A stretch of DNA of 64,000 nucleotides, taken from positions 164,203 through 228,202 of the forward strand of contig QJPP01001734.1 of assembly GCA_003996215.1 (NCBI GenBank), in the 5' to 3' direction. A model generated the notes under the pieces. It did no database searches and was not told the DNA's origin. It saw nothing but the letters and a program-made list of their open reading frames with translations. The stretch is from Jaltomata sinuosa. Lineage: Eukaryota > Streptophyta > Magnoliopsida > Solanales > Solanaceae. The first letter of the stretch is position 1. Each line of letters begins with the position of its first letter. Shown piece by piece: positions 22,517 through 34,539 of the stretch. The position numbers and the translations under genes are program-made.

Positions 22517-24492
22517 TGTCATGACCCGAGACTAGACCTCGGACACCACTGGCAACCCAAGATGGTGAGGGCCCGAGAAGATTCCTTAGCATACATCATA
22601 AGCATAATTAATTCATACAAGTGCGGAAAATTAGACCCAATGGAAAAAGTTCAATTGAAAAGAGAATTCCAAATCATACTTCAAAATTCAACAAAAGAAA
22701 ACACTTGTCTAATCCAGTCTATGAATCCTCTAACATCAAGAGTCAACTCCTAAGTCGGTACATGGCCGTGATGATACCATAAAACTGAATAAACTGGTCC
22801 AACATCTAAAGAGTAGAAAATATGTGCCTTCCGGAAGTAAGGAGGGCTCACCACTTGCTATATGATATCCCGAGAATCCTAGTGCTGCATGAAACCATGG
22901 GGAAAATCCTTTGCGCCTATATCATTAAAAGATGTAGCATGCAGGGATGGTCAGTATGATGAGTATTGGTATGCAACCCAGGGGAAGGGACAGTAAAGTT
23001 TCATAAAGTAAGTCATAATGAACATAACGTAAATCATAGTATAAAATATGGGGCAAGTACTCAACATCAATAGAGAATCATTTATTTATTTAACTTCTGA
23101 ACTAGATGGCTTAATCGACATCTCATACATAATATAACACAGGCTATGTGGGTCCAATCAATGCTCGACCGACTGGTCCCCAATTCATGTTTGTCGCATA
23201 AATTGAGATCCTTCTGTATATAACAGCATCAAGGCCTACATAAATCATCCTCGTAGAGGAGAAGCATAAAGTCATCCACTTAAGGAGCAAATCACCCCAA
23301 CGATGGCAAAACATAGGTGTCGGGTAGTGAGACTTTTAGACTCACCCCTCCTCAGTTAACCATCTATTCTCTTAAGCCCATCTTTTTACCTTTTCAAACA
23401 TTTAAGCCAATCGTTCATCATTCTTAAGGCATCCATCAGTTTGGTATCGTCATACCAAGACTTGCAAGTCATACATAAATATATAATGCCATCATTGTTC
23501 ATAAACTCATACATCATTAGTCCTATCATATTAAAGGATTTCAAACTCATTTAATATGAGAACCCCTCAAAGTTTAACATCTCATAAATCAATAATTAAC
23601 CATTTCAAAATCGAGGGATTTAAGAAGATCCTTTTCTTTTCGTCCAAAACCAATACTTGAATAGTAAATAAATTTTCAAGGAAAGGTTACTTTAAATCTC
23701 ACATCTGCCCCAACATCATCATCACATAACTTAAATTCATACTTCATCCATAAGTCTCAAAATGATAAATAGATAACAAATTGTTTCATTGAAAACATTT
23801 GAAGACTTCAAGTAACTTCTCTTTTCAAAAACCCTTCAGCTATTCACATTGAAAATTAGTATAAAACCTCATGTTTAATAGTAGAAACATAATACTTATG
23901 AATTTGTTTGGAAGGGGGTTTTTCTACCTTTTTGACGGAGAAAATCTATGAAACACTTGAGTTTTGCCTTAGAACCTTGAACCCTAAGCACCTTTGTTTC
24001 TAGGAGGCTTTAATTTGGGAGAGAGTAACACACTTTGATGAACTTAATTCGTGCCTTAGGAGGTTTAGGAATATTTAGAATAAGTGGAGGATCGGTTTGG
24101 GTAAGTAAAGGACCAAAAAGCCCCTTTAAAACACGTGAGAAATTAAAAAGAAAGACCACCAGATGCCCCTCCGTGACACGAGGCTATCGCAAAGACTGGC
24201 CGCCGTGACACATCCTTATCGCGGAGGGCTAGATCTTTGACACCTCTCTATCTAGGAGGTCCACTGGTTTGTTCCCAAGATTGATTTTTCTTGGCCTCGT
24301 GCTCTGTGGCATGGGGCTAACGCGGTAATACACTATTTTTGGGCTCCAAAAACTATTTTTCCTGCGTTACTTACTCCTAAAAGTTCCCTGGTTTGATCTA
24401 ACAACATCCCCAATGGTTCTAGACTCCAACAAACTCATTTTTCTTATTTCTACAAGCACAATATGGAAAGTTGGAATTTATGGGTCATTACA
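22517..24492 (-). repeat. Nested solo LTR with perfect ATGAC target duplication
   Basis: The termini are TGTCATGACCC and GGGTCATTACA, 1976 bp apart. They are flanked by identical ATGAC at 22512-22516 and 24493-24497, and no PBS, PPT or coding region is present. I infer minus orientation because the minus strand starts TGTAATGACCC and ends CGGGTCATGACA like the other gypsy LTRs, and because the GC-rich dyad words (24170-24340) then fall in U3 upstream of a TATA-like TAAATATT. It interrupts the surrounding solo LTR, so it is younger. Confidence 0.85.
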
Positions 24493-25038
24493 ATGACTAA
24501 GAGTCTAGGTTATATTTGCTGACTTGTTTATACATGTTTTGTCCTTCCTTACTATGTTTTTGTTAAGTGTTCATATTTCGTATATTGGAGCTAGCCGATG
24601 ATCCTACCAGTACATTATTATTTTGTGTACTGATACTGCACTTGCTTTTCTTTTGTTGAGTGCAGAGCATATTCTGGTGGCTGCTGTGTGACCGTAGTTG
24701 TGACACGAGCATTATCTGAATCTAAGGGTGAGCTGCTTCTTTCGAGCTACCATGGATTCATCTATTCTTTCTAGTCCATTGCTTAGACTCAGACTACTTT
24801 ATTTTTGGTGTTGCATCCCCATATTCTAGACTATGTTAGAAGTTTTAGTACACGATTTTTAGATTCTAGGGCTTATTTCCACATAGATTCTTATTATTTG
24901 CTTTAGCTATGATTCCTGGTTTTTATTAATGACAAATTGGTTTTAGCTGCTTAATTTTGATATGTGTTGAGTTGGTTACTTGGTTCACTCATCGGAGGTT
25001 TGGGTTGGGTGCCACTCATGACAGGTTAAGTCATGACA

Positions 25039-25622
25039 ATAAGCTAGTGTTTAATGTTGTGCATAAGATAATTCTTTCTAGACAAAAATAGAGGACTGAG
25101 GAAAATTATCTTGACCTTATTATCATGGAGTTTCTGGAATGACAAACATGGATAAATCTTCCTCGATTGATTATGCATCACATGCTCAAGATTAACAAGC
25201 AAGATGAAAAGGTTCATGATCGGGCCTATTGCTTCTGGTTAGGGGCTATGTTTGAACACCTTACACTGCCTGTTCAGGCTTGTTAGACTCAGACCACTGA
25301 GGATGTTTTTAGGACAGTGAATCAGGCTGTTGTAACTTCTTCTCAAAAGGGGTCCAACACTCATTTACAAAGTTTAGGGGCCACTTTAGTAGCTAAGAAT
25401 GCTGAGATCGAAGCCTTTTGTTCCTTTCACCAAGATTGTCTAGACTAGATCCACATAAAGTATGGCCTTGAACATATGGGACTCGAAGAGGAAAATGATA
25501 GACTTAAGGTTGAGCTTGATAAAGAAAAATCTACCAGCTTTGCTAGCCTTTATGGTATGTATGAGCTGCTAAAAAAGAACCCTCTTTTATCCTCTGATCC
25601 CCCAACCTCATCCTGTGCCTAG
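25039..25622 (+). pseudogene. env-like ORF of SIRE-type element, C-terminal part
   Basis: The frame resumes as KLVFNVVHKIILSRQK and continues through LDLIIMEFLE, INLPRLIMHHMLKI and a predicted helical, Leu/Glu/Lys-rich tail (LEEENDRLKVELDKEKSTSF, possible short coiled coil) to a TAG at 25620-25622. In-frame stops are at about 25111, 25138, 25285 and 25447, several being Arg-, Gln- or Trp-like codons with C-to-T changes. It belongs with 19323-20835. No transmembrane segment is evident in this part. Confidence 0.6.
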
Positions 25623-26049
25623 CCTTCTTTCCTTAGATTTTTCAAAACATTTTCCATTTATCATCACAAGTACTCTGTTTTGCTTTTAATTTTGATTAAA
25701 ATATATAGTGTAACTTATTCTAATGAATGGAAATATTTGGTCTTGTCTTTTGTTATTGGATTTTGTCTTAGATTTGCAAATACTTTGTTATATCTAATTG
25801 ATTTCTTGCCTATTAAATGATTGTATGGGTGATATCCCCTATGAACTTGAGTATATAATCTACACTACCTTAGTGTGATGCTATGTTTACTGTGTTTTAT
25901 AATGCCAAAAGTGGGAAGTGTGTATATTGTGTAATATTAATAACCCATTGTTCTAACTTGGTCCTTCTAATTAGTTTCTTCTAATGACCTACTTAGAACT
26001 GACAAAAATAGGTTGAACACAACGATTAGGAGTATGAGTTTGTTATCAT
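25623..26049 (+). other. Non-coding spacer before SIRE polypurine tract
   Basis: AT-rich sequence between the env-like stop codon and the polypurine tract, with no open frame of note on the plus strand. A weak minus-strand frame at 25967-26266 crosses the LTR boundary and is not believable as a gene. Confidence 0.55.
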
Positions 26050-26514
26050 CAAAAAAGGGGAATTCGTTGGAATCAAGTAGATTTTGATGATTGACAAAAT
26101 GGTGGAACATATTCATTAAACATGGGGATACTGCGTGTTTCATCACACTGAGTCTACCTTGAAGTAGGAGTTCCTGATATGAAAGAATCCCTGGTAGAAA
26201 AGATCCCAAAATTGGCATGAATAAAAAATGGTGAATCAGAGTCTGCATGTGATAAGGAGTCCACAATTACATAGACCAAGAGAGTTCTAGAAAGATAGCA
26301 ATCCTTGTGGAGTTAGAAGTCTGACCACCGGAAAGATGAATCAAGAGTTATAAATAAACAAAGTCATTCACAATGAAACATACACAGTTACATAGAGAGA
26401 TAAAAGTGTAACACAATCTAATTGATTTAAGACACAATTGAGAGAGTTCAGGATGAAGATCAAAGTACAACCAATATGAAGAACCTATTTGTAGGACCTG
26501 TTCCATAGGAATAT
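26050..26514 (+). repeat. SIRE-type polypurine tract and truncated 3' LTR
   Basis: The polypurine tract CAAAAAAGGGGAA (26050-26062) is followed at 26065 by CGTTGGAATCAAG, a one-base change from the TGTTGGAATC-type SIRE LTR start. About 450 bp of LTR remain before the gypsy LTR that begins at 26515. The left flank of that insertion is AATAT (26510-26514). Confidence 0.7.
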
Positions 26515-28914
26515 TGTAATGACCCTTCCGCTCATCCCCGCATTTTTGCTTTCTTTGTACTGTTAAAGCATTTCTGTAATGGCCCCAAGTTATTTATGGC
26601 TTGTTGGAACTGGTGGTTTGGTTCTCTGGCCGTTCGTTCGATCGTTATGACCATTTTACTGTTTTAGTGCGTTAACTTAGGAAATTATTGATTTTAGTTA
26701 AAATTCTAAGTAAACATGCTCAAAATCAAATTATAATAGTTTCGTTAGCTCTAGAGCATGTATTTTGGCCTATTAGGACCCTTGGCCGAGGTTTGAGAGA
26801 TTTTGATTTAGTTTTATCTTGCTTTTTGTGTTTTCTATCTAGTTTGACTTTGGTCAACATTCAGAGAATACGGCCTTGGATGGAAATTTTGTCAGTGTTG
26901 TTGGCTCTGGAATATCAACTATGGGCTAGACGGACCTTTGGTTTAGATCTCGAGGCTTCCAGACTTGTTTGTGGCCTTTAGGTAACGTTTTGGTTGAGAT
27001 TGGCAAGTTGGGCATGGGGACCACTTTTATCCAAACCAATATCCATTAGGAGTTTCATTGATTTAGTTGAGTCTAGAATTCCATTTTTAGTTGAGTAGCA
27101 TAGTTTGTTTGCATTCATGGGACCCCAGATGCATTCCGGAGGTTCCATCCGAGATCTTTTTGTGAATGTGCTTGTAGCTGGCTGCTTCTCCTTTCTGGTA
27201 TGGTGCAACAGCAAGTGCCTTAGCTGCACATGTGTTGCCGTGCCTGCTCCTTGTGTCCCGCGCCTACAGTGTTTGGAGGCTTTGGCAGAGGGCGCACTTA
27301 TGCTTTATCGCACGCTATGGTGATGGTGCCCCTTTGGCGCCTGCGTTGCACCTGCGCCTAAATAGATGGCAGCCTATTTAAATGGCCTCCTTCGCCATTT
27401 CATTTCCAACATAACCCAAAGTGGTTTTTCACCATTTTCATTGTGCTCCAAAGCTCCTTTACCGGCTCTGGTCCATTCCAAAGTGCTGGAGTAATCATTT
27501 ATTATCCGTGAGCAAATTCTCAACTCCTAATTGTAAGTCTTCTCCTTTAATTCTGTCAATTTCACCTTTGATTCTTCGTTTTGTTCTAGGGATATTAGGG
27601 TTGTTTTAGGCCCTTTTTCCTTCACGAATTATGCTCATTTTCTAAGTATGTGTTCCCTCCAAGGTTGGGAACATTGTGGCTATTTTCATTTCTAGTTTCG
27701 AGTTTTAAGGCCCATGGGCCCGCTTTTGACCCGGATTTCAACCTGGCTAAACTTTTAGCAATGTGGGTGTCATTAACTTTGTATTAATTCGTAGAATTCA
27801 TTCTTGATAGTGTGATTGCTTTTTTGGGCTTCTCGGAGTAGTTCGGGCTCAGGCTTTGTCTTCCCAACACCTATTCATTGGACGCCAAGTAGGTTACAAC
27901 TTCCCTACCTTAGACTTTGCGTATATAGCTATAATTGTACTATTTAGCATCTTTGGGTTGGGTTTACTAGGTTGGTAACCCAGACCTTGTCTGCTTTCTT
28001 TCTTCCATTTTATTTCATACATTCGTTTTAGTATTTGATCTCTATGATATTACCCTTGTGGCCCTGTGTGGCCTTTTTTATGCCTTTAGACCATAGATGG
28101 TGGGATATATTGAGGAATGCCCGTGAGTCCCAGACATTGATTTGCGATTATAGAACTGGTTATCTATGTTGTAGAGCGGATTGAGCCTCTGCAGGGTCAA
28201 TAGGTTGATTGTGAGTCATTGGGCTATTAATTGTTTGCGATCATATCATCATTATTATGAAAAAGGGTTTTCTGCAATTGACGCTACTACTACTATGGTT
28301 GCGGGCAAAGTTATCACCAGTTTTCTAACTTTGCATGGCCCCGAAGGCCCATTTTCTTTATAAATGACTAAATGTGGTTTTTAACTGGTTTTTATCGATC
28401 TTCTTGGAGTAAAAGAGATTTTTAGATGATTTTCTCACTAATTCTAGACTCTTCTAGGCCAAAGTACCAAATATGATTTACTACTAATTTTTATACGATA
28501 CGAGGCTCAGTTGGGCCAGAGTGCTAGACATGACTTTTTCTACTGATTTAGACCTGGATAGACTCAGGGCACGGTTATTGAGAGTTATATATAGTCTGTC
28601 AGACCTCCGTGGACCTTGTCGATCTGGACTAGTGGCTACAAGCTGAGAGTGATAGAATAGGGGTATATAGAGTAGTAAGGTATACATGAAAATCCTTCTA
28701 TGGGTCCTACTTACTAGGCCTACGGGCGCCGGAGGAAGTGCATATGGTACCACCTGGTTTCATCATATCATATCATATCATTCAATTTGTGTTTGGTTCC
28801 ACCCTTGTCTGCTATGTGTGTAGTGTATTCTGTGGTAGTATGGGATGTCAGAGTGTTTGTTTTCACTTGTATGTGTTCCTCGGGTGTATGAGCGCCCTTT
28901 GGGACTGTAGGTAG
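26515..28914 (+). repeat. 5' LTR of gypsy element 2, left part
   Basis: It starts TGTAATGACCCTTCCGC and is homologous to 4698-7190. A TATA-like TATTTAAA lies at 27375-27382, preceded by a GC-rich stretch (27230-27360) with repeated GGCGC and GCGCC words, in the position where the other LTR families carry dyad clusters. It is interrupted at 28914 by the Ogre element, with GGTAG at 28910-28914 repeated at 53846-53850. The small open frames in this LTR (27105, 28484 and 28768 onward) have no known domain. Confidence 0.8.
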
Positions 28915-31900
28915 TTTTTTGATCGTTTTCGGGCAAGGACGGAAAAACATGGCTTTGTTTATTGAAAGGTTCATTTCGAAAATCCAATTAAAGTTTCCGA
29001 AACATTTTCAATTAAAAGCAAGAGTCGCCACTTAGTTTTTATAAAGAAAAAACCAAGAAAAAATTTATAAGAATTTTTAAAATCCCAAAACAAATAAAGA
29101 CTTTAAAAATTAAGAGATTAAGGGTAAGGGTTCAAGTTAATACTCTTGGAAGGGTGTTAAGGCACCAAGAGTATCTGCTAACTCGCGGTTGCCCGGGCTT
29201 GTTTGAAAAACTAACTTGTTGACTAACTTTTGAAAACGGGATTGGTTTATAAAACATCTTGTTTTTATAAAGAAGATTGATTTTAGAGGATAATTATGAA
29301 AAAAGGTTGTTTTATAAAAGACAATAAAAAGGGGTCCATTTTTTATACTCACGGAAAGAAAAGAGTTGAAATTAAACAAATTGAGTAAATGAAACAGTAA
29401 TTATCATAAAGTTTGATTCCTTTTGGGGATAATTTAACTAAGTTTCGCAAAGTTAGTCCAATTATAAAATCAAACTAATCAACTAAGTAACAAGAAGACA
29501 TAATTAAAATATGTAAATCTTGTCCTAATACTAGTGTGTGGGCCTCTTTAGGCCCACCGCCATTTTCACTTTGGACTTAGTCCACTCTTCATATTTTAGC
29601 CCTTTGGGCTACTGCTGCTGCTGAATCTTATGGGCTTTGGCCAAAATTTATTTATTCAGTCCATTTTGGACTTTTTCCGATGCGGATCATTTCTTTTGGG
29701 AGTGGCCCATTTCTCTCCACCGTTGTTGATGATGCCTCTGATGTTTTAGCCCTTTTGGGCTTATTCTTGTTGGACCATCAAATAATGTTGGGCTAAGCCC
29801 AACTAGAAGATGCAGGTGAATTTTTGGAGTCCAATTGGACTCCACCGGATATCATACATAGAAAGAGTAAAATAAACGAGGATTAGTACGTGTCTTAACT
29901 AAATTAAACAAAGAAAATAATTCAAACATAAATATACACCAATGCGTAGGTATTTATACCAAGTTAAAGCATATGAAACAAGGACATTCATACAATAAAA
30001 TCACTAATTTTATCACTTAAGACATATGTTTTATGAAACTTAGCCATTTCAAAACATTCATATGGATTAACCATTTTCCAGAAAATCAATGAGGGGTAGG
30101 GAGTGGTTAAAACAAGACATGTATTCTTAGATGCACGAAAGTTGTATCACATAGGCATAAGGCACATATTCAACATTTTTCAATACTTACATTTAAACAT
30201 ATAGAGCAGATTCCATATAATTTGAACAAAAGACTAATTTAAGAACCTAATATGGAAATCACATACCAGTCATAGACAAGTCAAGCGATATGAACAAGCG
30301 TTTTTAACATTGATTACTCAGTACAACTAATAAGAAATCACTCAAGAAAATAAAGGAGAAGTATATGGGAAAGTTATTAACATGATATAGGCCGAAATCA
30401 TCTCATGGTCCATACATGTAACATGTAAAGGAAACAGGGAAGTGGTCATCTTGATGGAGATGAATCAGAGGAACCTACAGGGGTGAGGAACATGTCACAA
30501 GGAGGCATGCCTCACCTCTAGTTCTATTCCATGACAGAACTTACACACACAACAATCATAGAGTTCAGATTCTTAAAAACTTAGACCTAAACAAATTCTA
30601 ATCACATAACAACCGTCTAGTATGCTAAAATCATTTCAAGAGAAGGGGGAAAGGAACAGGGTAACAGATAAAAAATGAGGGAAAGGGGATGAGAGTTGAA
30701 CAGGTCTAAAAACCTATAACATCTTCAAATAGCAAACAAAGAAACATAGTAGTCTTGAAGCTTTAATAGGTCACAATGTTCTACAAGCATTACTAGACAC
30801 CAATTCAAACATAAGAAGATAAAAACAAAACCTAACTATTTCATATGCATCACTTAGTCATTTCAGCATTAGTAAAATAGTGAAAAAGGAAAGGGAAGAG
30901 GAAAATCATGATTACTGTTAAATAAAGGGAAGCAAGGAGGGGGTTTGAACATTTTTCATAAACAAACCAATAGGCAACATGTGCTCATGCTATACTTAAT
31001 CAAACCAACAAACTTATGAGATGAAATCAGGACTCAAAGATGACCCAAACCTAATCCTAAATGATGCTTACAGTTCAAACATGTAGACTGATACCACATA
31101 GCAATAAACAGTAGGGAAAGGAAGAAAAACCATTTAAAAGCAAGTTCAAATCTAAGGGTAAATAAGGTAGGGGTTAAACATGCTCAAATCAATTAACAAA
31201 TATGAAAATTTGTACTCAAATATATATATACTACACAGTTTACTTAAGAACCAACTAAACCATAGACAATCAAGGTTTAAAACTAACCTAAGCGTTACCC
31301 CCAAGTATAGGAGAGTAAGGCTAACAGTTCATATATAGTTAAGACAGTAAAGAGGATAAAACAGGTTCAACAAAGAGAAAGACTAAGCTTTTCATGAATA
31401 AAATCAGCCTTAAATTCTAGCAATAAATTCATGCTCAAGTTTCTGGCATTTAATCATCATATAAGTCGAACACAGGCTAATGAAATCAAGGGGTTTATAC
31501 AGGGGAAGGGAAAACAAGTTTAAAAATCATCACAAATAGCCATGAGCAAAACATATCAACACTTAATCAATACATATACGAAATATCAGTTTAGGCAAAG
31601 TTGGTAAGCCAATAAGAACATGATTATGAAGGGGGATTGGGGAACAAACAAGGATCAAAACCAAACATTTTTATGAACAAATCCAGACAGATTTAACATC
31701 ATGTAACAACAATCTAGTCTCAAATTTATGCTCATACTCACTGTTTTAACAAATTAAACAAAATCAGTAAAAGACCACACTTCTAACACAAGATTGCTAC
31801 TCGAAATCATAATATTATTCTAACATTTAAGCGCATATATTTGGTACTAACAAACAAGACCAGAACCAGATTTCACCAAGGTTTAAACATTATAAAAGCA

Positions 31901-33368
31901 GAAAATGAAAACAACAAAAATAGTAAAGGAGGAGGTTAAGGGATTCACCTTTTTTAGGGTAGCAACTCGGGCTTAGAACTTCACCGGAAGAGCTTACCAC
32001 CACCGGACTAATACCCAATCCTTTAGAACTTGAATTTTTAGTGATTTTTCTTCCCAAAGATGACTGGTTACGTGAGGTTAGAGAAACGATTCTCCAAAAC
32101 CCCCAATATTTTCCCAAAATTAGCTTTTTTCTTCATGCAGCTAGAGGGGTATTTATAGGGAATTTCGGGTGAAAATAGAGGGGAAAACAAGAGGGCATTT
32201 CTGGGATTTTTGTTGAAGGAAATTCTAATTCCTTCGACGGACGAGGTTGAATCATCAAGAAATAGTACAAACTTGTACCGACTTTCACGGATTTCACAGA
32301 GAAATCAATACCTAGGGAATTTATAGAATATTCTAGTCTGCCAGCTCCATTTTTGATGGAGCTAAGGATGGCGTTTGCGAATTTTAACGAAGGTTGAGAG
32401 AATTTGAAGCTGTGAACGTTGGGGTTTTGAGTTGTCGTTTGAGAAACATTTGGGGTTTGTACTGGTTTTCATCATTTGTTGGAGACGACGAAGAGAGAGG
32501 AGAGTTAAGGGGTGTACTGGGTGAGCTAAGGTGTTGTACGAGGTGCGTTGCTCGTACAACGTCCTCTTTCTGGGGAACGCGTGAGAGAGTGGTAGGGGTA
32601 TGCGACACTTAGGGTTTCTGAGAGGTGTTGTTGAGAGAAAAAGAAGAAGATGAAGCTAAAGGGGTGTTTGGTTTTTGTCTGAGTAAGAGAAAAGAGAAAG
32701 GGGCATATAAGGGTGGATTTGGGCTTGGGCCAGCCGAGTCAGGCGGATAAACAAAGGAAAAAGGGGAGTGGGCTGGCGGGTTGGTAATTGCTTTGGCCCA
32801 AAAGGGCTGAGACAGGGGGTCTGGTGAGGGATTTATAAGGCGTATTGAGGATTTGGCCACATTTTGCAAAATGTGGCCATTTCGAGTTAAAGATGTAGCC
32901 AAATTGAATAGGATTTAAGAAATTCGGCTAGAATTTAAATAGCTTTAGGAATTTAGGCTAGATTAGAAATAAAGACGGATTAATTAAAATTAATTACCCG
33001 AGCCTTTTTAACTTTAAACAAATTGAAACAATTATCATGTTCAACAAATAATTTCCTCTTTTAACCATCATGAAATTAATTTATTCAATTAACCTCTTAT
33101 TTGAATTAAATTGGAGGAAAATCAAGTGTTTAATCTTTTAAAAAAACCTTTTTTATGAAACTAAGCTCTAAAATAGTTCTTTCAGTAAACTTATATAATT
33201 TTCACATATTTAAATATGAAAAATATAAATTGTTACTCAGAACTATTATAAAGCTGATTTGAAAATGATTTACCCCTTTTTACAAGACAATTATTTCAAT
33301 TTTTTTTTAAAATTCAACAAGGCTCAAGATTAATTCGTAATGTGGAGGGTAAAAAATGGGTGTTAACA
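28915..33368 (-). repeat. 3' LTR of Ogre element (4.45 kb)
   Basis: The minus strand starts TGTTAACACCC at 33368 and ends GATCAAAAAA at 28915, where the 5' LTR has GATCAAAACA, so the terminal CA is mutated. The TATA box (TATAAATA on the minus strand) is at 32157-32150, giving a U3 of about 1.2 kb. A perfect AGCTCCAT/ATGGAGCT hairpin lies at 32343-32363, disrupted in the other LTR. The open frames at 29137-29379, 32362-32612 and 32609-32902 recur in the 5' LTR with changes and have no domain. Confidence 0.88.
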
Positions 33369-33370
33369 AC

Positions 33371-33383
33371 TGCCCCTCCCTTT
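33371..33383 (-). other. Polypurine tract of Ogre element
   Basis: The minus strand reads AAAGGGAGGGGCA two bases before the 3' LTR start TGTTAACACCC. This is the expected site where plus-strand DNA synthesis is primed during reverse transcription. Confidence 0.85.
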
Positions 33384-34539
33384 GGGTAGGGTGAATGTAA
33401 TGAACCCTGGGCAAAGGGAATTTATGTTCCCACAGGTCCATCTTCAGGAAGCGATTGGTTTTAGCACGAATTTTAAGAAGTTATGGCCAAACTCTGGCAT
33501 CGAGTTTCCTAAATATCTCAGGTTACATGAGAACTCAGGCCACTTGTAGTTCAAGATGCTTGATTTTACGCACGATTTTCAAGGAATTCCAAACTTTCCC
33601 GGTTTCAGAGTACGGAGAGACCGGAAAGCTGAGGAGTAGGAGGATTGGGGGGAGTTAGGAATGCAGCCGAGTTTTTATCATAGAGCCTGCCTACATATCG
33701 CATGACTCAGGGAATCAAGGTGTTTGTAGTTTGACTCAATTGGTGGAAAAGGTAATCTTTATGTTAAGACGACCTTTGGCTCGGGATGAGTGACGAATAA
33801 GTTGAGCTATAGAAAAGATGCTTGTAACCTCTCAACTATGAATGTGTTGCACTTCACACCCATAAGTAAGATTTTAACTGGACATAATTTCCAAATCTCG
33901 AGGTGTATCATCACTCGGATTTGAAAGGAAAGAATATTGCTTTCAATGCGGGTTCAGGAAATACCCTGGATGCGAAACCAAGACCCAAAGATAGGAAATA
34001 CCCACATGCCTTCTGATAGGGGTGTGGTTTGATGGTGGTGGTGAGTTGTTCCTCAGTTCACGTCCAAAGAGTTTGATGTCCCTCTACGGACTGTGTCACA
34101 AGTTGCTGCTAAAAAAAGTTCCACATTGTGCTGCATCCTTTTTGGTGTAGTCCGCACCTGTGGTTTTGCTTTTGAGAATTTCATCCTTCTTGGATGCTCT
34201 CGACAATATCTCGAAACAAAATGGTTAGTAGTAACAGAATTAAGTAAGGAGAGATAGCTTCGTACCTCATTTTCCTTTATCTGTTGTTTCTTGAGGAAGA
34301 GGATGTCCTTTTCTGTCTCTGTTTTTAGGAAATGGATGCTTCCATGACAGTTAAACATGATAGACTTCTTGTCTATCGGATAAGATTTCTTGTTTAGCAA
34401 TTTTTGAATCATGACGGCCTTCTTGATTGTTTAAGGGCATTCTCCTGAATGCGGTAGCCTTCTTGGCTTTTGGCGGTGGTCTTTTGCATATGTCTTTGGG
34501 GTAGATCTCGCGTATCATCCGCATCGACTCGACTAACAG

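Larger units (their letters stand above)
20841..25038 (+). repeat. Solo gypsy LTR inserted in the env-like ORF
   Basis: It starts TGTAACGACCC and ends AAGTCATGACA with no PBS or PPT on either side. Without its own nested insertion it is about 2.2 kb. It belongs to the same family as the LARD-like LTRs: same U3 dyad cluster at 21190-21345 and the same GGTACC array. The flanks are AGAGG (left) and ATAAG (right). The interrupted reading frame closes across the right-hand copy (…PL-H-K-LVFNVVH), supporting a 5-bp duplication with two later changes. A solo LTR arises by recombination between the two LTRs of an element. Confidence 0.75.
19210..26514 (+). mobile_element. SIRE-type Ty1/copia 3' remnant with env-like ORF
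   Basis: The remnant consists of an env-like reading frame (19323-20835 and 25039-25622), a non-coding spacer, a polypurine tract (ATCAAAAAAGGGGAA, 26048-26062) and the start of a 3' LTR (CGTTGGAATC from 26065). This end structure is the hallmark of SIRE/ToRTL-type elements, which carry an env-like ORF between pol and the 3' LTR. gag, pol and the 5' LTR are absent. Solo LTRs sit inside it and another gypsy element truncates its 3' LTR at 26514. Confidence 0.7.

Noticed and set aside
22517..24492. Considered as a DNA transposon because its termini are near-inverted (TGTCATGACC and GGTCATTACA)
   Set aside because: The terminal similarity is limited to about 10 bases of the common gypsy LTR ends, and a 5-bp duplication, TG..CA ends and nearly 2 kb length fit a solo LTR better.
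29137..29379. 80-codon minus-strand frame conserved at 49628-49870
   Set aside because: The two are the paired Ogre LTRs; similarity reflects common origin, and amino-acid changes are as frequent as expected from the DNA divergence.
32362..32902. Overlapping frames near the Ogre promoter, repeated at 52889-53379
   Set aside because: These are U3 LTR sequence with frames on both strands open at once and no recognisable domain.
34053..34412. 119-codon minus-strand frame in the Ogre 3' UTR
   Set aside because: It has no known motif and sits in a region with no other coding signal; length is within chance for AT-rich DNA.
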